64,000 nucleotides of DNA from Chalara sp. BL73 (Eukaryota; Ascomycota; Leotiomycetes; Helotiales): assembly GCA_918026815.1 (NCBI GenBank), contig CAKJVC010000128.1:62001-126000 (forward strand), read 5' to 3'. The position numbers and the translations under genes are program-made. Positions 24,533 through 36,100 of this stretch are shown here, piece by piece; positions within the stretch are counted from its first letter, which is position 1, and the number at the start of each line of letters is the position of its first letter. Under the pieces are notes generated by a model that worked only from the letters and a program-made list of their open reading frames with translations, had not been told where the DNA came from and ran no database searches.

Positions 24533-25032
24533 GCCGAAGCGCGGAAACCGCCCGAGGATCGAGGATGCTGAATTTCACATCCCAGCCTCAGGTCCCCTGT
24601 TTGAGAGGAAGGTATCCTCCTCTTTGGTGCTGTAATCACTGCTCTACTGAATATATGCAGGGTCTGTCTTACTAAATAGACAATATTGGACCCTGATATA
24701 TATGAGTTGGGCAATGAACGCGTGAACACCTGCCGGACACGAGATAAGGAAAAAGACTGAGGGGATCTGTGTGGAAATCACCACCCATCTTAAAGCTAAG
24801 CCCTGAGGTCGCAGGTAGTGTCGATGTCTGAACGCCGGCCTGTTGCTCTTTCCTGTTTAATATATGATATCAAATCAGAAAAGAATTTCTCCTCCAGCGC
24901 GGAACACAATCTGATATCGGAGTCATTGTTTCCATTCTCTATTCTATATTCTGTGAGGTATATTACGAAATTAAGACATTACTCGTACAGCCGTTAATCA
25001 TTCTTTCTATTATCATTACTCCTGACCGCCGC
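24533..25032. other. Intergenic
   Basis: No coding feature is supported between the RNase III-fold gene and the 3' end of the metalloprotease gene. Confidence 0.4.
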
Positions 25033-26072
25033 TCAAGCGCGGTATTCATTATACATGCTCAGCATCCTGGTGTTCTGATTTGGCGTGAACTCCTCGTAAC
25101 AAGAGCTATAATTCATTAGCATGCTTCTTATTTCTTTCAGTATAGCAAAGCTTACTCGTAAGAATAATCCATATAGTTGTGGATTGGGTCCAGCCCCTCC
25201 AATTCCGTGCAGCTATCCCGGCCAACGGGGCATCCTTGACTCGCTGAGAATTGCTGAGGCGTGTCAGCGATTTCGTCACCGCTGCCCTCACAGCTGTCAT
25301 ATCCAAAGGTGTGCAACAGCCCGAACCAATGGCCGACTTCGTGGGTCACGGTCTTGCCCTCGTTGTAGTTGGTGGCGGATCCACCTGGAACAGTGGTATA
25401 GAGAATGGAGCAGCCATCAATGTAGAATTCATCAGATTCTTCTTCAACTGTGGTTGGGAAGTAGCAATACTATTGTGCCTCATGTTAGCGGATCGTGGCT
25501 AAGAAACCGATCGCAGGTGGAAGTGCATACTCCGAAAGCATCATCAAGGTTGTATAGGAAGTAGATGTTCAGGGATTTATAGTCACCCTTACGAAGCGTT
25601 TTCTTCATGGCAAGTTCATTGCCATCGGATGCCCATCTTTTGTTGATGGTATAATCTGTCGATACAAGATTGAACTCGAACCCATATGGTGCTATCGGCT
25701 CGTGTCAACGAACGTTTCCCGGCATTCGAAGATGGATGATTACATACCAAAATTATCATTCAGAACAGCCAATTGACTTTCCAATTGCTCTGGAGGAACA
25801 TATCCTCCGGAAAGAGATTTTGAACGCGCGACGACATGGAAGTATGTGTCGATGGTGATGGCCGAGGCATTCGAGTAAGCCTTTCCAAGTGTATGGAAGG
25901 GGGACTTAGCTTCCTTTGCAGCCAACTTCCTTGAAGCAGTGATGAATTGCTCCGTTGGCTGAACGCCACATCCAAACTTGCCGCCTGTTGCGCGATCTGC
26001 TGTGGAAGGATGGGCAAAGGCTGAGGGTAGGCACAATGCCAGTCCGGAAGCGAGGGTGGTGAGACGAACCAT
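25033..26072 (-). CDS. Secreted M43 (pappalysin-type) metalloprotease, MEP1-like
   Basis: Exons 25748-26072, 25531-25691, 25156-25469 and 25033-25105 (minus strand) give 290 aa, the usual size of fungal MEP1-type enzymes. A signal peptide (residues 1-20, ending SAFAHP) is followed by a short propeptide region with FGCGVQP. The catalytic module has the extended zinc motif [11 protein letters not shown] (His205, Glu206, His209, His215), DIADTP-type IADTPQQF, paired cysteines, and the Met-turn HNYMDYS. The last exon, joined across a 50-bp intron, supplies [11 protein letters not shown] and the C-terminal YNEYRA; without it the protein would appear truncated at the exon-3 stop. Members are extracellular proteases, in some pathogenic fungi linked to host-protein degradation. 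All catalytic residues are present. Confidence 0.93.
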
Positions 26073-27755
26073 GATTATCTAGTAATAAAATGGATTATAC
26101 AATTAATTAAAGATCAAGAGTAAGAATTAGTGTGAGCTGTATTAGATCTTGGTCTGGTGTAGACTGGTGATTTGAAAAGAATGTGCGCAGAAGCTAGATA
26201 TAAATACTTTGTGCTTGACAATGTTGGGACTGTATACCAGGCTTTTGACAACATCGACGTTACTCGAATCACATCGTGAGATCGGTCCGCGCCGAGAGAG
26301 ACCAACTCGACCCCAGATTTTCACGCAAAGATGTCCCAGAACAGTATGGTGCTACTGATCCAACATGTGTAACTAGTTGGAATTATCATGCTTGCCGCTT
26401 CCTTCGCGGAATCCTGAGTGACTCCTTTACGGCGTTGATGTTTGAAAGCGACAAGTCAAGTGACTTTCAACTGTACGTGTTGGACTGATCTGCAAGTTTA
26501 CAGAATATGATAAGCTATCATTGGTTCTACAACCAGCTGGAGCAGTCATGGCGATAAGAGTTGGGAATTCTCTGTACCCGATGTACGTGCCAGAGAGCAG
26601 TTCTCCATGCTTGCCTGCGGGTACCACATCTCTTGGCGGATCATGTTCCTGGCCCCAAATTGGCGATGGGCTGATTTTGAACCCCCAAATCCAAGAAGCC
26701 ATACGCCCACCCACTGCGCGGCTTGCAGTGATGTGCCGGAAGGCTGACCGCCATCGGTTGCCTGCCGCATGCAGCTCAGGGGTCATAAATGCCATTCGGC
26801 GTGGCCGTCGTTGTTGTGAGTGAATAGACACAACATTGGGGCAGGAGGAGCAGGCTTAGAAGCGCCCGCGGTATGCAGTGACCCAAAGCCCCCAAGTGTT
26901 GTTTCTTTGTTGCAAATACTAGAGGGCAAGTACTATAATAATAGAGCAAATCTGAAAACGACCAGACAGAAGGCCTGTGAAGTATCTAGAGACTGAAATA
27001 AATTCAAGATGTTCTGGCAGAGGCTCTAAGTGTTCGTGGTGATGTTCGGGGCAGCTCAGCCTAGCCTATCATAGCCTGTAGTAGCCGAGAAGTATCTTTT
27101 TCGTAAATACAACATATTGACATTGAGCACTTTTAAATAACCCAAGAATCGATTTCATTTCGTAAAATGTAATCCTATGTAGCTGTCTTATATCCTGCAA
27201 AAACCGTGTCAAAAGTCGGCTGTCTGGCCTACTGTTCAGCTGGAGAAAACCCCCCCACCCCCCAACGCTCGCTTATTGATAGTAGGCAACCTTAAATCAA
27301 CTTTCTGTTCCATTCAAGTCACACTTCACAAGAGACCCCTACCCAAACTGCATGAAGAGGGAAAGCTATTGGCCGTTTTTTTGGTTTTCCTCTTTCAGCT
27401 TTCCTTTGTAGAAAAGTTTTCGCAAGTTCATCGTTATTAAGTCCCGTTTTCGGCTGGTCTTGTCCGGTTCTACAAGGACTGAAGGAGGGTCGTTGCTTTG
27501 CACGAATATTTCAGGACCCTTGAGAGATTGGTTTCCTTCAGTTACCAAAACCCCCAATATCACCAGGTCTGCTGATGCTGAAACGTTAGAACTAGAACCT
27601 GGTGTACAGATGTGCGAGTCAGATGGGTGTGTCCCTCCTTGCGATGTTGCACTGTTCCCGACTAGTGGTTCCGAAATTGCTCTTGAGCCGTCATAAGTAT
27701 CAATATCAAGCTCTGGGTCCGAGTCCGCCCCTTCGGTGGGATTTCCACGGCTTGG
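26073..27755. other. Gene-poor intergenic stretch
   Basis: Overlapping ORFs on both strands at 26427-26831 (134 codons minus, 100 codons plus) have no domain content I know. A short poly-C run lies near 27249. Nothing else is supported. Confidence 0.35.
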
Positions 27756-30518
27756 TCAGGACCATGGCCACCTTCTACTGCGTCCAAATATCACCGCGCC
27801 TTTCCGTTCTGTGAATGGTTGGGGGTGTCTCTTTGTTCCGAATGGAATTTTTGGAAGCAAGACTTGAACGCGATCGCAAGATGCGGAATCACACCTGAGA
27901 TTGCAATCTTCGTATAGATTCTATGGCTTGTATCAGAAGACTCCAACGGTGAGCTCCATAGGGTTTGCGTTACGGTTGCCTTGCCTCCGGCATATTTCTT
28001 CGAGCGTCGAGGTGCATGCTACTAGGTAGTCTTTTCCTTTCAGGACACTCCGCCATCTCTTGCAAAGTTGATTTGTGTCTTTGTGTGGTTTTATAAGCTC
28101 TCCATAGCCTCTCCCGAGAAGAGTGGGTGCTCAAATACTCCTAGTGAAATCAACCCACCCTCTGCCACTAGGCCGCAGCATTGTCGCCCGAGGGCGTATC
28201 CCATTTTGAAAATCGACAATATCCATGAAGGCATATCCTGTCAACTGTTCTCGCTTCGTGAATCGTATATCGATTTCGGGTGATGTCTGAATTTTGGTCT
28301 CGTGGTCGTGAATTTGCTCCAAAATATGATAAGTATCCTGTACTAGATCTTCATACGTGAATCGATCCATCACTTTTTTGATTTCTTCTATCTCATCTTC
28401 GCTTATTTTTTTTATTTTCGACACAAACTTTGGCTCTCTCCATAGAATAAGCTCTCCTCCTCGCCGCGGTTGAACCGTGCAATGGGTTCAAGAGATTAAA
28501 ATCATCAAGTTTCACATAAGAATAAGGACTGTAACAAAGCTGGGTCCGAGTAATATGGAGGAGCGCCACATCGCCATCCAATAACCACCCCCGACGATCT
28601 CCCGTATTATAGAGATTTACCGTCATGTTATGAGCTGCATGAATAACGGCTTCGTATAAACCTTCTCTTCGAATATATACTGGGGTATCCTGTTTACTCT
28701 TTACGAATGATGCGCCACCAACTATATATTTACCAGCTGAGATTGTCGCAACCGAGACCGCTGTTGCTCGGAAACAAATAGAAATTTTAGTATTTTCGGT
28801 TGATATACCAATGAATTATTACGTCTCATCAACCGAGTTGAGGATAAAAAGCTCGAGTGAATAATGAGAGAAGACAAGTGAAAATGACACCCTGCGGTCA
28901 TGAAAACTTGATGTAGACGATGCTACAACGTGATTTGAAGGTGCAACTTCTGAACCGAATATTGAACAATCACATCTCTTTCAGATGGATCACCAAAGAA
29001 GAGCCTGCTCTACAGCAACATCCAGAGAATAAAACTGCTCTTACATTTGTAATAACTGACTGGTTCTTGACTTAGCCCATGCTGCAGCGCCTCGAGGGTT
29101 TGAATTCCGGTGACTAGCCAAACTTGTCGTACGTACTCTGCGCAGGTGAGTGCCTGAGCATCAATTCCTGAGCCAGTGATCGTAATTATCGAACCGAGTT
29201 TCAAGTTTCTCACATCTGAATACTGCTCCTCAATGAACGATGAAAGAGACCAAGCCATTTTGAAGAAGCACTTTCTCCCAGTAGTGTGGTACAGGTGGGA
29301 AATTCTGGTCGAATCTAATGAAGCAGATATGAGACTACCAATGTCTTCAATTATTGTGCCTTTCGGTTCTGTGAGCGTAGTAAAGGCCTCGACCCTCTTC
29401 AATACTCAGCCCTGGCTCATTTGACCAACATTATTCTCCTCCGTATCCTTAAGGATTTCTTCTGTCCCAAATCGTAACTTTTTATAAAGTTTTCAAATAG
29501 GCCAGCAATTCGGCTAGTGTTTAATCAGTCTAAAAATGTGGAATAGGCGGAACTAGAGTGCAATACGTACTGTCGGTAGTGGCGGATAAACGCTGAAGCC
29601 TGCTTTTGTTGACCTAGTATGGCAGTTGACGGTAGTTCAAGAGAGAAATCTTTGAGAATATTGACCATCACTGTTTTGAGGCCGCGATAGATGTCTCGTT
29701 CACTTATAGTCCTTTGAAGATTCTGAGTCATATGGGTGACAAGTGCTGAGATAAGCATTTCCTTCACATCGTACTCAAGATCAAGCTCTTCGTTATCCAA
29801 ATATAAGGCTCTAGCATCATCTCCGCTATTCTCTGTTGGATTGAATCTCAACTCCTGGTGGCGCTCCAGCTGTCCAGATGAATATCCAGAATCGCTTCTG
29901 GGATCCCATGAGTCATTGGTGACACTGCCTGAAATTGAGACGGCATTGAGCTTTGAAGAATCAAGTACTTCCAAGGTATTTGTATCTTTGGATTGTAGTC
30001 ATACGTTCTGAATTTTAAAAGCGATGTTCTCCTTCCGTTCCAAGAGAGCTTCGCGGATGAGCTCCAATCCAAAGATAAATGAGAAGGCTTTGTGGGGTTC
30101 ACCCTTCATAACACGAAAGGTTGATGTTCGCTTTTTGTCTTCACCAATATCCCAAGTTATATTGACAAATTCATCAGAACTGTATGTCTGGCTAGCTAGT
30201 AGAGGTAAGCCAAGTTGCTGGTTCTCCTCTCACAGGCTGAATCTTTAGCAGTTGAAGAACTTCACTTGAAATAATATTTTCTTCAGTACCGGTATCAAAA
30301 ACAGCGCTGAATCGGATTGGCTCATTGTTACCAGAAGGGTGCGCTAAGACAATTTTCTCAAAGCAACGTGTACCTTGGCTAGTTTTTTCATCGACATCAT
30401 CTTCCGTTGGGAGTAGTGGAAGAAGCCTATAAAGAGTAGAATGAAGATTTATTTGAATATTCCAATCTCGGAGTTGACTTAACACTGTTAATTCCCTGCT
30501 TTTCTTAGGGTATGCCAT
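27756..30518 (-). pseudogene. Decayed multi-exon fungal gene with a retropepsin-like segment
   Basis: Successive minus-strand segments read as one broken gene. From 30518 comes a segment with FSAVFDTGTEENIISSEV, then (about 30180-30000) a strand-rich piece and LEL, resembling an aspartic-protease-like fold. A TGA at 29999-30001 then interrupts an otherwise open frame that continues as a Ser/Asp-rich linker and helices to ~29560. Further pieces are ITGSGIDAQALTCAEYVRQVW (~29150), GDRRGWLLDGDVALLH (~28590), YHILEQIHDHETK (~28340), GRGWVDFTRSI followed by a TGA (~28134) and then, still in frame, LLGRGYGELIKP and CDRVQVLLP, with more stops before KGAVIFGRS (~27775). I recall this motif order from a fungal family of unknown function, but cannot name it. 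Exon borders are not fully resolved. At least four in-frame stops show it cannot make the full protein. Confidence 0.5.
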
Positions 30519-32408
30519 TAAACTTTTCGAAAGTTATCTTGTACTTACGGCAGAATAAATCCTGATTTGTCTTTTATTCAGTTAGCGATCCCACGGGGAG
30601 ACATTTGCCTATAACCATTATGTCCCTGATACATAGCCGTGATATCGTCCCGAAAGAAGTCCAATAGTACAGCCCTAGCCCTACAACGGATTTTCCCCCT
30701 CCATTTCGGATCGTTTCCATCTCCAATATCCCATTTTATCCTCAGTTCCTGGCCGCGTCGTTCAGTCAAAATTCACTCAATATGATTCTTCAGTTCTGTT
30801 AGCTGCTCTCATGGTAGGATACAAGACCTACAAGCGTTTTTCCTTCACATCCCAAGGCGAGAATTTTACTTTCCCAATCATCATCACTTAATTTGGCTCG
30901 ATTCTGCCATCCCCTGTAGCACGGAACATGTCCCAATCTGGTATACGGTTCATTTCGGCAACGTTATTGTGGACCCAGCGTGCTTTTGATTACCAGGTGC
31001 GCTCTCTTTACTAACTAATGATGGTAGAAGAATTAAGATTGTCATGCTCATCAAAGAAATAATCATAGAGGAATATCGAAATCAGAGACTTTGCTTTCAG
31101 TCATGAAAGTTGTTGGGCACGTATCCAAGGCTGATGCGCTGTCTGGTCACTGAATAGCCAAGCTTCACATAGTGAGGAGTGCGATCTTAATATAATGTGC
31201 AAATAAGGCTGCAATATATGCAATGCTCAGTGGGGTAGAGTCCCAAAATCGCCCTGCGCACTGCAGACTCACCAATGGGTATTGTTCTTTTCAGCGTATA
31301 GAAATTGACGGGTGGCTAAGAACGAGCCTCGCTTGCAGCCTCATAACCCAGAATTGTGATCCTGGTGCGACACTCAGCTTCGTGAAGATTGGACTTAATA
31401 TTTTAGGGGCTCTATTTATCACAAGAATCTAATGGTTAAAAATGCTTCTCACAGTGTCAGGAATTGGCTTACGTAACAGGCCGAGGAGTAGAAAATCTCT
31501 TACAGGTCTACAACATAGATACAAGATATCTAATACAAGCACCTACAACCGGTATTCTATCAACGTGATAACCTCCAGGGTTCAAGGGAATCTCACTAAT
31601 GAATAACTCATTTATACGATGTTCTTCCAAGGAACCTAGTCAGTTGCAAGCGAGCCCCTAGATATCACGTGGTCTTAGGCCTCGTAATCTGTGTGTTAGG
31701 AATATGAAATTGATAGACGGTATCTTTAATTCCTCTACAAGGAGCCTATTTTCTGAAGGAAGAGGGGGGAGGGGGGATTCGCCGATTTGATTGAAGTGCC
31801 AGCTCTTTTCGGAATCAGTAGTAGCGGTCAACGTACCGATGACGTGGAAGATATTAGTGCTATTCAGGTAGCAATCTTCGAAGATCCGTTGTGATTAAAA
31901 GAGGCGTAATTAATGAGGTTTTATGTTGCGGGAAATGCAATCACTGTACCATGCAACCAAAAGTGAATCTACTGATGGCCAACATGCTACAATGATACGT
32001 ATACACCCTGAATTCTCCGTGACATTTGATCTACCGGGGAGTTTTTTATTGGGGCATCTCTTCAGGCTTCTTCCCCGGCAGCCAAGACCTCTGTCCAGCA
32101 GCTCCCTAGATATAGGTGCTGATACATGTCTTACACCCTTACTCCCGTATATTTCCCTACAAGGAGACTAATTTAGGAATATGTCCAAGCACACTTCGGT
32201 GTTTCTCCGGTGGCGGGTGAGGAGGTGATCCAGGCGATCCATGCATTCTACAATATTGGAGCTGGGAGAACGCAACAACATTTTATCACTTAAAGGTTTA
32301 GCTAGATGTTAAGAGTGCTTAGTTTTAATGGTTGTGGAAGTTGACCTCTGTTGTACTCCTATTTCCTCCTATTCCTCCAACAAAAGAAAGTGCTCGGCCG
32401 TTACAATC
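30519..32408. other. Intergenic, no supported gene
   Basis: A 63-codon minus-strand ORF at 30578-30769 could be an upstream exon of the decayed gene, but nothing proves it. The remainder (to 32408) has short AT-biased ORFs only. Confidence 0.35.
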
Positions 32409-33150
32409 TTAGTGTCGTTTCCCATTCCTTTCCGACTCCTTGTCTTTCTTATCCCTTCTTCCCGTTCGTGGCGGCCTGCACGTCTGAGGTGTAATGGAGC
32501 CTTCGAGGTTGTCAGCTCTCCGGAGACTTGTTCGAGGCACGCTATCGAGTCCCGTCGTTTGCTCGAAGCTTTGGTCACTCCACACATAATTGCAATCGGT
32601 GTCGTAGGCCTCACCAACATCTGGAAGCTCCGTGCCATATGTTAGCTGTAGTCGGGCTTTATCGAACAACTTTCCTTTGGGATATTTAGTGTTCTTGTGT
32701 GATGAACATTTCGTGGCCGGAGTTGAGGTGGAAGTGGATGGAAGAGAGGGAAGAGCCCGTCTTCTGTACAGATCCATAGCTCGAGGCTCACATCGATCTG
32801 TTATCGGTGACATTGGCATGTAGGATTGGTTACGTGTCCAAGTTTCTCCGGAGGTCGTGTAGTTGGGGATTCTTGGCGACGTTGTATGGCGATGGACAGC
32901 CTCCGGTGCTGTTATCAGACCCCAGCTCAAAAGACGTTTATGTATCTGAGCAATACTGTGCAGTGTTAGCACTTCGCATTTAGAATGAATGAGAAGCATC
33001 TTACGTGACGACGAAACGTCGCTCATAGAGCAATTGAACGATCTCAGCCTCACTTTTTTGGTCGCGGACGAACAGATCTTCTATCCATCCTCGATGCATG
33101 TCCAAAACATCTTCGATGGTGAACTCGTAAGCCTGTACTTCCATCGACAT
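32409..33150 (-). CDS. Putative HTH DNA-binding protein (Clr5-like N-terminus), 230 aa
   Basis: Exons 33005-33150 and 32409-32955 (minus strand) join in phase across a 49-bp intron (GTAAGA..CAG). The N-terminal ~75 residues hold a compact helical module: MHRGWIEDLFVRDQKSEAEI, LLYERRFVVT, then IAQIHKRLLSWGL. A tryptophan helix, a middle helix with VxLL, and a final helix ending in W-G-L follow the layout of Clr5-type domains found at the start of many fungal proteins, where a helix-turn-helix is suspected. The rest is Ser/Thr/Pro and Arg/Lys-rich and disordered, ending in a basic run (GRRDKKDKE, RNGKRH) that could be a nuclear localisation signal. The intron splits the module exactly. Family assignment is by pattern only. 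Confidence 0.55.
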
Positions 33151-36100
33151 TTTCATAGCTTACAACTTGCAAGGTGGCCAAATACTTCCTACTTCGAGTC
33201 CACGAGGAATTTCGAAACTCTATATGACAAGGCCAAGGCCGTCTTGCTAGCTAAATATGTTTTTCCCTAACATATATAAGTAAGAGCTTCAGCATCGTTG
33301 AATGCGGGCGCCATTTTCATAATCATTATTAGATATTACACAAGCGAGCTAACTACAAGGAAGCTCGCCCTGCATTAATTACTCTTCGCGCTGACTGCGG
33401 TAGGTAATATCATGGACGACGATCCGGAAACAAAGCGCAGGGCCTAGGGCCCAATGGAGATTATGCAAGCAGCTCAACTCGAACCAGGGTTGGGAATGAC
33501 ATGGGTGACAGCATGGGCATTTTCCTGGGGCAGGAAAAATGCTCGACACCTTCGCTTACTGATATGCTTGACATGGGTGATTGGTGCAGCTACGATGTAC
33601 TGTAACATTGCAAGCTGCACTTTACGAAGACTTTGTGGTGTCCTACTTTCGCAAACTTTCATAGTTAGCCGATGAGGGTGTGCAGGAGTTGGTAATCCAA
33701 ACCCAAGGAGCCGGGACCGGGCCTGGCCCCAGTCTTTCAGGGGCATCCACTCGGAGGTATCGGCGGTAGATGGCGCACTGCGAACTGTGAGGCTTCAGAT
33801 GCTGCAAAAGGAAGCAGGTGGACGCATGAGACTGAAACAAATTGATATGGGGGAAGAGCAGGGCGTGCTCCGCGGATGGGGATCCGAAGGTTCCGACATG
33901 GTGGCTCTTTGCTTACAGCAAGGTTTCCCGAGGATCCAGACCTGCCTGTAGACACATCTCGGTGTATATGCGTATACCCGTGAAAACTTTTGCGTTGGGT
34001 CTGTTTGCAGCTGAAACTTGTTGGTGGAGGTCTGGTGACTTTGCATTATCCGCTGACCAATGGCATGCCTGTTATCGTAGATATCATCACTAGTGAGCGA
34101 GCAATGATTTTGGCGCCTGATGCTACGAAGAAATTGCGATCATGGCAACTTACCAAACTATCTAGATGACCAGGGTAAGCATGGCGGCTTCGGCTCGGGT
34201 GGCTGAGCGTTGCTTTTGTCGTCCCGGAGAAAGGGAAGCAAAAAAGCAAATGAAATCTCTGATGAAATCTGATGAAATCTGATGAAATGCTTTGCTTTTT
34301 CGGACCTTGCGGTGATTCTAGAATATCTAGAATTTGCAGGAGATCGCCATGGCTGTTTGAGAGCGCATATGAGGCAACAAATATCTCGAGAGTCCTATCA
34401 GCTCCCAAAAATCACATCTAACATGATCAATGCTCTGCTGGTGTGGTCGGCTCCCGAAGCTATGGGTGCGCGCCGATTCAAGGAGATAAGCAACAAGCCG
34501 AAGTCTCTGGGTTTGGAGGAGCGCGGCGTATGCACGGAGCCCTATTCGGCTCGAAATTACAAAAAATCGGCTCTTGGAACCTCGCACGCACGGATCACCA
34601 GTGGCATGCCCTAGTTGGCCAAGGGTACCCAATGCTGGATCGAGAGACGGGTTATGGTGTATATTGCCAAACAGCAAAGTTTCGTGCCTGGGATGAAAGT
34701 CGGATGAACATGGGCCATCCTTGGAGCTGGAAAATCATGCTGACAGTTTTCCTTGCAGAACGCATATGGAGGCGCGCATCTTGAAGTCTGGCAAAAGTCT
34801 GTACGAGCTAGTGACTAGGGTCCCACGTGGCGGATATCATGCTTCACTCTTGGGTAGCTTTTTAAGCCAGAATCCTTCGCAGTCTGGCAAAGTAGATGCA
34901 GGAGACGCTGCTGGTTTGGATGCTCCGCCACAATGTTGCATGCAAGGAGTCGGATTTAAGCGTCCCTCCCATTATCTGAAATAGTCTGGTATACGCAAAA
35001 ACTCAGCTGTTGAGTCATGGCGACTGACAGCGAATGCATGGGCGATAACATACACTTTGCGATGCACTAATATCATGTCCATCACTCCTCTATATGAATC
35101 AACCTGCCTCTCCGTACTTGAAATTACCCCTATTTGGTCGGGGCATTTCTCCTCTCTAGTCATTTATCCATCGTGGTATCCTAAACTTGCACTAATAGCG
35201 TCCCGATATTGTACAGCCATGTTGGCTCACCCTCACTTGTTATTTCTATGTTCAGTTCGAGCCTTGCAATGACTATCAAGCTCTCTGCTCCAAGAGGATA
35301 ATGCGACTCGAGAATCATCGCCTTCCGTTCTTCCGTTAAATTTGCACCAGTAGAGCTGGTATCGCCCCGTCTTCCGCGGAGCCATCTCCGACCTCTCAGC
35401 CATATTCCCATATACATCGCGGGCTGAACTTTCTGCGACACATATGCCAGCGAGCTCGGTATCTACAGCAATCATACGGTCGATTTTAATGTCAATGTTA
35501 CCAATGACATGCTCCAGCTTAAACACAAAGTTCCCCAAAATGATCGTTTTCTAACTCGAACTACGACGCTGTTATCTGGCCGCACGTCCAATATCCAAAC
35601 ACACGGATTCAACACTTTCTAGCTGCCTGGAAGTACCAGTCCAAGGTTATTGATTTATCATTTTTGCTTGTGATTATTTCATATGACGTAGAACATATCA
35701 CTTTCATCCGACCTGGCTGAGACTGAAACAGTGTTGATGGGGGAACAATGTCTTGATGAATATGTCGGTAGTTGCCGGGCCGTCTTATCCTTGGAGCATA
35801 TCTCTGGCAGTCCACCTGTGTGTTCATGCTGTTCGCAGAAAACATCGCACCAGCTGCTCTAAGATTTCACATGTTCAACAGATCTACTTAAAATAAAATA
35901 TTTTGACAGGCTCCATACGACGTCCACGTTGCATCCAGCCGCAAGTGAGCTAGGAAAGTCATGAAAGCAGGCAATACCCTTCAACGGAAGTTCCCTTCCA
36001 CATGCACATTGCAGAAATCTATCGTCGATCTGGCGGCACCTGGAGGTGCCCAGACGGGTCCATCAGATCACACGTGGAAAAATTTGTTTTTTTTTAACAA

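Noticed and set aside
24048..24578. 176-codon minus-strand ORF, Pro/Arg-rich
   Set aside because: It is an out-of-frame shadow of the spliced RNase III-fold gene in GC-rich sequence; low-complexity composition is a frame artefact.
26427..26831. Overlapping plus and minus ORFs of 100-134 codons
   Set aside because: Neither has a domain, splice support or coding-like composition; listed only as an intergenic note.
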